A DNA stretch of 64,000 bases from Vannielia litorea (lineage in GTDB: Bacteria; Pseudomonadota; Alphaproteobacteria; Rhodobacterales; Rhodobacteraceae). Both the position numbers and the translations under genes were made by a program. Shown here piece after piece: positions 59,315-64,000 of this stretch. The stretch lies in NCBI RefSeq assembly GCF_018424695.1, contig NZ_QTNQ01000004.1:50136-114135 (forward strand), in the 5' to 3' direction. The notes beneath the pieces are model-generated. The model had not been told where the DNA came from. It saw only the letters and a program-made list of their open reading frames with translations, and did not search any database. Every line of letters begins with the position of its first letter. Position 1 is the stretch's first letter.

Positions 59315-60364
59315 ATGGCCGAGATCCAGCTGAACAACGTGTCCAAGAAATGGGGCAGTTTCGTTGGCGTCAAAGACTTCAACCTGACCATCCCGGACCG
59401 TGAGTTTCTGGTTCTTCTGGGCCCGTCCGGCTGCGGCAAGACCACCACCATGCGGATGATCGCGGGCCTCGAAGACCCGTCCGCCGGCGAGATCAAGATC
59501 GGCGACCGCGTGGTCAACGATCTTGAGCCAAAGGACCGTGACGTGGCGATGGTGTTCCAGAGCTATGCGCTCTACCCCAACCTCAACGTCTACGAGAACA
59601 TCCGCTTTCCGCTCAAGGTGCGCGGCATTGACCCTGCAACCCATGACGAGAAAGTGCGGCGCGCCTCGGCGATGGTGGAGCTTGACGAGTTCCTGCACCG
59701 CAAGCCCGCCGAGCTTTCGGGCGGGCAGCGGCAGCGCGTGGCGCTGGCCCGGGCCATCGTCCGCGAGCCCAACGTCTTCCTGATGGACGAGCCGCTCTCG
59801 AACCTCGACGCCAAGCTGCGGGTCTCGACCCGCGCGCAGATCAAGAACCTCAGCCACGAGCTTTCCGTCACCACCATCTACGTGACCCACGACCAGATCG
59901 AGGCCATGACCCTGGCCGACCGCGTGGTGGTGATGGAAAAGGGCATCGTCCAGCAGGTGGGCAGCCCCACCGAGATCTATGACAACCCGGCCAACACCTT
60001 CGTCGCCAGCTTCATAGGATCGCCCGCGATGAATCTGATCGAGGGCAGCCTCTCGGGCGGGCGGTTCACCGCACCCAACGCTGACATCCCGGGTCTCACC
60101 GGCCCCGATGGCAAGGTCACGCTCGGCTTCCGCGCGGAGGACGCACAGGTGGTCGAGAGCGGCGGGCAGATCAACGCGCCGATCTACACCCTCGAGCTTC
60201 TGGGCGATGCCACGATGGTCACCGTCCGCATCGGCAAGACCTTGGTGTCCGTGCGCGCCGACAAGTCTTTCCGAGCCGAGATCGACGATCCGGTCTCCAT
60301 CGCGGTGCCTTCCACCGCCTGCCACCTCTTCGATGGCCAGACCGGCCAGCGTCTCGGGGCCTGA
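59315..60364 (+). CDS. Carbohydrate-type ABC transporter ATP-binding protein (UgpC/MalK-like)
   Basis: 349 residues. Walker A LLGPSGCGKTTTMRM, Q-loop MVFQSYALYPNL, C-loop LSGGQRQRVALARAI, Walker B VFLMDEPLSNLDAKLR, switch YVTHDQIEAMTLADR, then the MalK/UgpC regulatory beta-domain beginning PANTFVASFIGSPAMNLIEG. This class powers uptake of sugars, polyols and glycerol-phosphates. Start ATG at 59315 after GGGGGAG; an in-frame ATG at 59276 lies in the operator. First gene of the order ATPase, receptor, permease, permease, SnoaL. Confidence 0.95.
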   Translation: MAEIQLNNVSKKWGSFVGVKDFNLTIPDREFLVLLGPSGCGKTTTMRMIAGLEDPSAGEIKIGDRVVNDLEPKDRDVAMVFQSYALYPNLNVYENIRFPLKVRGIDPATHDEKVRRASAMVELDEFLHRKPAELSGGQRQRVALARAIVREPNVFLMDEPLSNLDAKLRVSTRAQIKNLSHELSVTTIYVTHDQIEAMTLADRVVVMEKGIVQQVGSPTEIYDNPANTFVASFIGSPAMNLIEGSLSGGRFTAPNADIPGLTGPDGKVTLGFRAEDAQVVESGGQINAPIYTLELLGDATMVTVRIGKTLVSVRADKSFRAEIDDPVSIAVPSTACHLFDGQTGQRLGA

Positions 60365-60428
60365 GGCCCTCATCATCAGGGGCCGCCACCCAAAGACGCG
60401 GCTCGTAGCAACAGTCTGGGAGAGAGAC

Positions 60429-61685
60429 ATGTTCCTGAAGAAGATAGCCATTACCGGGGCCGTGGCTGGCCTGATGGGTTCGGCGGCCTTTGCAGAAGGC
60501 CACGGTGCCATGTGCGGGCCCGAAGGCCAGTCGATCCGCATCCTCGCCAGCGATTTCCCGGCGATCCATGCCGTGGTCGATCAGGGCGAGGCCAATTGCG
60601 GCACGGCGGCGAGCGAGTTTGCCCGCAACCACACCACCGAGGCGCGCCAGATCATGAACGCCGCCCTCACGCCCAACCCGGCCGAGTACACCTCGGTCAT
60701 CCTCGCTAACTCGACCCTCACCCAGCTGATGAACGACGACCTCGTGCGCCCGCTGAACGACCTCGTCGAGAAGTACAGTGACAACGTGAAGCCGAACCAG
60801 CTCATCACCATCGGTGGTGACGTGATGGCCGTGGCCTTCATGGCCAATGCGCAGCACCTCTTCGTTCGGCAGGACATTCTCGAGCAGGCCGGCGTGACCA
60901 AAGTTCCTGAAACCTACGACGAACTGCTGGCTGCCGCCGAGGCCATTCGCGCCGCCGGGATCATGGAGCATCCGCTGGTGATGAACATGCAGGTTGGCTG
61001 GAACATCGGTGAAAGCTTCAACCTCGTGTTCCTTGCCCATGGCGGCGAGTTCTTCAAGCCCGGCACCGCCGAGCCCACAGTCAACAGCGAGGCCGGTGTC
61101 GCCGCGCTGGAAACCCTCAAAAAACTGGTCGAATACGCCCACCCCGACTATCTGACTCAGGCCTCCAACGAGACCCAGGGCCTGTGGGAGGCCGGTCAGG
61201 CCGCGCTCGGCATCATGTGGGGCTCGCGCGGCGCTGCCATTCTCGATGATGAGGGCTCCACCCCCGAGGTGACCGGCAACACCGTGCTCGCCAAGGCCCC
61301 CTCGGTTGAGCCCGGCGGCATCCCCGGCGCCACGCTCTGGTGGGATGGCATCACCATCTCCCGCAACGTCTCCGACGAGGAGGCCGAGGCCACCTTCGCG
61401 GCGCTCGTCTCCGGCATGACCCCCGAAATGGTGGCCGCCAACAACGATGATGCCGTCTGGCTGCTCGATGGCTTCACCCCCGGCCCGGCCGCCGCTGGTG
61501 TCGCCGCCACCGCGCAGGGCGGGGCCAAGCCCTACCCGATGATCCCGCAGATCGGGATCATGCACAACGCGCTGGGCAACGAGCTGGTCGACTTCCTGAA
61601 GGGCGCCGAAAGCGCCGAGCAGGCACTGGCCGATGTCGAGGCGGCCTACACCACCGCCGCCAAGGAAGCGGGCTTCCTCCAGTAA
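60429..61685 (+). CDS. Extracellular solute-binding protein, family 1 (carbohydrate type)
   Basis: 418 residues. Signal peptide MFLKKIAITGAVAGLMGSAAFA, then EGHGAMCGPEGQSIRILASDFPAIHAVVDQ. Family-1 landmarks include MAVAFMANAQHLFVRQDILEQAGVTKVPETYDELLAAAEAI and GLWEAGQAALGIMWGSRGA. Two cysteines near the N-terminus (MCGPEG and NCGTA) could form a disulfide. Periplasmic receptor of this importer; ligand unknown. GGGAGAGAGAC precedes the ATG. A strong stem-loop follows the stop. Confidence 0.92.
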   Translation: MFLKKIAITGAVAGLMGSAAFAEGHGAMCGPEGQSIRILASDFPAIHAVVDQGEANCGTAASEFARNHTTEARQIMNAALTPNPAEYTSVILANSTLTQLMNDDLVRPLNDLVEKYSDNVKPNQLITIGGDVMAVAFMANAQHLFVRQDILEQAGVTKVPETYDELLAAAEAIRAAGIMEHPLVMNMQVGWNIGESFNLVFLAHGGEFFKPGTAEPTVNSEAGVAALETLKKLVEYAHPDYLTQASNETQGLWEAGQAALGIMWGSRGAAILDDEGSTPEVTGNTVLAKAPSVEPGGIPGATLWWDGITISRNVSDEEAEATFAALVSGMTPEMVAANNDDAVWLLDGFTPGPAAAGVAATAQGGAKPYPMIPQIGIMHNALGNELVDFLKGAESAEQALADVEAAYTTAAKEAGFLQ

Positions 61686-61697
61686 GTCTCTCCCCAG

Positions 61698-61726
61698 GGG
61701 AGGGGCCGGCTCCAGCGGCCCCTCCC
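61698..61726 (+). promoter_or_regulatory. Stem-loop after the receptor gene
   Basis: GGGAGGGGCCG (61698-61708) pairs perfectly with CGGCCCCTCCC (61716-61726), 7-nt loop, 12 bases after the receptor stop and before the permease genes. Probable mRNA stability or partial termination element. Confidence 0.65.
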
Positions 61727-61756
61727 ACCTTTTCCACGCAGCCGGAGCGCGCGCCG

Positions 61757-62791
61757 ATGAAAAACCGTACCTTCTTCTGGTTCATCCTGCCGACGCTCTC
61801 GGCGATGGTCCTCTTCATCGCCCTGCCGATCGTCTCGGTCTTCATCCAGTCGCTTCACATCGAGCACGAACAGGTGCTCGTGGTCTCCGAAAGCTGCGGC
61901 CCCTTCGGCTGCTCCGAGACAACCGCCGTCGATGCCGCCGCCACCGAGGCCCTGCGCGAGGCGCAGCCGCTCGGGCGCTTCAACGGGCTGAAGACCTATA
62001 CCAACCGCTCCCACCTCGCCTTTGCCGAGGTGGCGGAAGCGTGGCGCACCACCGATGGCTTCCTCGCCTTCCTGAACCGCATGTTCAACCTGCCGTTCTA
62101 CAAGGCGCTCCTCTTCACCATGGCCTACACCGCCATCGTCACCCCCTGCGTGCTGGTGCTGGGCCTCGCCGTGGCGACAGGCGTGAACAACCTGCCCAAG
62201 CTGCTGAAGGGTCCCACCATCTTCTTCTCGCTGCTGCCGATGATCGTGACCCCTCTGGTCGGCGCGCTGATCCTGTTCTGGATGGTCGATGGCGACGGGA
62301 TCATCGGCAACTCGCTGCAATCGCTCTTCGACGACCCCTCGCTCAGCCTCAAGGCCTCGCCCGCGCTGACCTGGATGATGCTCATGGTCTATGGCGTCTG
62401 GCACTCGCTGCCCTTCAGCTTCATCGTCTTCTACGCCGGGCTCCAGACCCAGCCGAAAGACACGATGGAGGCCGCCATGATCGACGGCGCCACCACCTGG
62501 CAGCGCATGCGCTACGTCACGATCCCGCACCTGATGCCGCTGGTCACCTTCGTCACCCTGATCCAGCTGATGGATAACTTCCGGGTCTTCGAGCCGGTGG
62601 TCAGCTTCCAGGCCCAGGCCCATGCGCCGACGCTGTCGTGGATCATCTACAACGACCTGCGCGAAAGCGGAAACCCGCTCTACGGCTCCGCCGGGGCGAC
62701 CTCGATGATGACCATCATCGGCGTGGCGATCCTTCTGATGCCGGTGCTGATCCGCACATGGCGCGACTACACCCGCAAAGCAGCCCACTGA
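61757..62791 (+). CDS. ABC transporter permease (MalF/UgpA type) with long first periplasmic loop
   Basis: 344 residues, six helices. The first helix (FFWFILPTLSAMVLFIALPIVSVFI) is followed by a ~95-residue periplasmic stretch containing SESCGPFGCSETT, a CxxxxC pair that may form a disulfide, before helix 2 around FYKALLFTMAYTAIVTPCVLVLGL. The EAA coupling loop is TMEAAMIDGATTWQRMRYVTIPHLMPLV. ATG at 61757. Pairs with the next permease, 10 bases away. Confidence 0.92.
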   Translation: MKNRTFFWFILPTLSAMVLFIALPIVSVFIQSLHIEHEQVLVVSESCGPFGCSETTAVDAAATEALREAQPLGRFNGLKTYTNRSHLAFAEVAEAWRTTDGFLAFLNRMFNLPFYKALLFTMAYTAIVTPCVLVLGLAVATGVNNLPKLLKGPTIFFSLLPMIVTPLVGALILFWMVDGDGIIGNSLQSLFDDPSLSLKASPALTWMMLMVYGVWHSLPFSFIVFYAGLQTQPKDTMEAAMIDGATTWQRMRYVTIPHLMPLVTFVTLIQLMDNFRVFEPVVSFQAQAHAPTLSWIIYNDLRESGNPLYGSAGATSMMTIIGVAILLMPVLIRTWRDYTRKAAH

Positions 62792-62801
62792 GGAGACGAC
62801 C

Positions 62802-63683
62802 ATGAGCACACAGGCCCTCTCCCGCACCACGCCGCTGAAGATCATCTCGCTGGCCCTCGTCGCCGCATGGCTGGTCATCGCCGCCTTCCCGTTCTTCTGG
62901 ACCCTCTGGGGCAGCTTCAAGGTGCAGGCCGACTTCTTCTCGAAGGCCGACTGGACCAACGCACTCACCGGCGCCGAAACCATCCGCGAGACTGGTGCGG
63001 CCTTCACCACCCGCGGCTACTACGGCGCATGGGTGCAAGAGGAATTCTGGCGCCCGGTCCTGAACACGCTGATCGTGGTGTTCTTCACCGTCATCATCTC
63101 GCTTACCTTCGGCACGCTGGGCGGCTACGCTCTGGCGCGTTCCGGAAAACGCTACGCCTTCTGGATCCTGATGGCCGCGCTGGTCTTCCGCGCCATGCCG
63201 CACATCACGCTGGTCTCGGGCTACCTGCTGCCGTTCTTCGAGTGGAACGTCTGGGGCATCCTGCCCACCACCATCATCGTGCTCGTGGCCATCAACCAGC
63301 CCTTCACGCTCTGGATGCTGCACAGCTTCTTCCTGAACATCCCTAAGGACATGGACGAGAGCGCCATGGTCGACGGATGCACCCGGTTCCAGGCCTTCCG
63401 GCACGTGATCATCCCGGTCATGTGGCCCGGCGTCATCACCACCGGGCTGTTCAGCTTTCTGTTGGCCTACAACGACTTCGCGGTCACCTCGATGCTGCTG
63501 TCGTCGGAGAATGAAACCATGATCCCGGCCATCGCCAGCTTCCTCGGCACCACTCAGGTGGAGGGCAACGTGATGTTCGCCGTCGCCGCCGTGGTCTCGG
63601 CCACCGCGCCGCTCTTCCTGCTGGTGATGTTCTTCCAGCGCCAGATCGTCAGCGGCTTGACCGCAGGGGCGGTGAAAGGGTGA
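62802..63683 (+). CDS. ABC transporter permease (MalG/UgpE type)
   Basis: 293 residues, six helices, first at IISLALVAAWLVIAAFPFFWTLWGSFK. The EAA loop is MDESAMVDGCTRFQAFRHVIIPVMWPGVI, and the following helix contains LFSFLLAYNDFAVTSMLL. Between helices 1 and 2 it has a loop of ~70 residues (FFSKADWTNAL...YGAWVQEEFW). AGGAGACGACC precedes the ATG. Its stop overlaps the GTG start of the following SnoaL gene, so both are translated together. Confidence 0.93.
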   Translation: MSTQALSRTTPLKIISLALVAAWLVIAAFPFFWTLWGSFKVQADFFSKADWTNALTGAETIRETGAAFTTRGYYGAWVQEEFWRPVLNTLIVVFFTVIISLTFGTLGGYALARSGKRYAFWILMAALVFRAMPHITLVSGYLLPFFEWNVWGILPTTIIVLVAINQPFTLWMLHSFFLNIPKDMDESAMVDGCTRFQAFRHVIIPVMWPGVITTGLFSFLLAYNDFAVTSMLLSSENETMIPAIASFLGTTQVEGNVMFAVAAVVSATAPLFLLVMFFQRQIVSGLTAGAVKG

Positions 63684-64000
63684 GCCTGCACGACGACAAC
63701 AAGGCGCTGCTTGCGCCCCTGCGCCGGGCCCTGCGCTCGGGCGAAGGGGCGGCGGTGCGCGCCGCACTCATCGCGGCTTTCGCACCCGATGCGCAGATCC
63801 GGCTGGGCCATCCTCACGGGCAGATCGTGGGGCCGGAGGCGCTGTGGGAGGAGGTCTATGCCCCGCTCATGGCGGCAATGCCCGACATGGAGCGCACCGA
63901 GTTCATCATGATGGCCGGGCCGCGCTGGGGCGCGGGCAAAAGCGGCAACTGGGTCGGCCTTGGCGGCAATGTCGTCGGCACCCTGCGCGCGCCCTGGCTC
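63680..64000 (+). CDS. SnoaL/NTF2-fold protein, copy 2 (partial at window end)
   Basis: Open to the end of the window (107 codons seen). The start is GTG at 63680, overlapping the permease stop. The visible part, with GHPHGQIVGPEALWEEVYAPL, RTEFIMMAGP and NWVGLGGNVVGTLRAPWL, matches the first domain of the protein encoded at 58194 (FHPFGELTGPAEVAEKFWQPL ... STWVVSMGHLMGLFDQPWL). So the ABC operon contains a paralogue of the divergently transcribed SnoaL gene. Probably a second lyase or isomerase of the same unknown pathway. Confidence 0.8.
   Translation, partial: MSLHDDNKALLAPLRRALRSGEGAAVRAALIAAFAPDAQIRLGHPHGQIVGPEALWEEVYAPLMAAMPDMERTEFIMMAGPRWGAGKSGNWVGLGGNVVGTLRAPWL

Overview
The window reads as a chromosomal segment of a GC-rich alphaproteobacterium, most likely a marine Rhodobacterales (Roseobacter-type) heterotroph. 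The evidence is the high density of ABC, TRAP and TTT solute transporters, very short intergenic spaces with many ATGA or TGATG overlaps, strong GC bias at third codon positions, and the class Ib nrdEF and pqiABC content. This lineage call is inference. No tRNA, rRNA, CRISPR array, intact insertion sequence or origin was seen.

Layout. 1-1.2 kb: end of nrdE and all of nrdF. 1.3-5.2 kb: pqiA-pqiA-pqiB-pqiC envelope lipid-transport operon. 5.4-14.6 kb: peptide-type ABC importer with two tandem binding proteins and a fused ATPase, followed by kbl-tdh for threonine breakdown. 14.6-25.9 kb: an Lrp-type regulator divergent from a class V PLP enzyme, an NreB-like efflux protein, a flavin monooxygenase-like protein, a CMD/AhpD pair, an opine dehydrogenase-family protein and a polyamine-type ABC importer. 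This is the least conventional metabolic locus here. 26-29.1 kb: membrane protein plus two-component system, with three 11-bp direct repeats upstream. 29.2-31.3 kb: a decayed prophage fragment (DUF5681 protein and a broken large terminase). 31.4-34.4 kb: MFS exporter and aldo/keto reductase divergent from a LysR regulator.

34.5-54.3 kb is a catabolic island for organic or sugar acids. It has three FCD-type GntR regulators, a TTT transporter, a TRAP transporter, a GlcD-like oxidase, an FAH-fold enzyme, an enolase-superfamily dehydratase, an aldehyde dehydrogenase of the alpha-ketoglutaric-semialdehyde type, an Fe-alcohol dehydrogenase, an RpiB-like isomerase, a lactonase-like amidohydrolase, a 3-hydroxyisobutyrate-type reductase and a CoA-transferase/crotonase pair. 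Three operator families can be read directly. TGGYATRCCA occurs at four sites and ties the TTT operon to the dehydratase/aldehyde dehydrogenase promoters 14 kb away. A 21-bp element occurs as two exact inverted copies flanking the third GntR gene, so one regulator probably controls the CoA-transferase and TRAP operons. A TTGTNNNACAA site lies in front of the first GntR/oxidase pair.

54.5-58.2 kb: electrophile/quinone-stress genes (quinone reductase-like, DsbA/FrnE, GST, MdaB) with a divergent HxlR regulator. 58.2-64 kb: a carbohydrate-type ABC importer bracketed by two related SnoaL/NTF2-fold proteins, with a pair of near-identical inverted operator elements. The second SnoaL gene runs off the window.

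A recurrent feature is a GC-rich stem-loop directly after the solute-binding-protein gene in every transporter operon of the window where that gene is followed by membrane-component genes.
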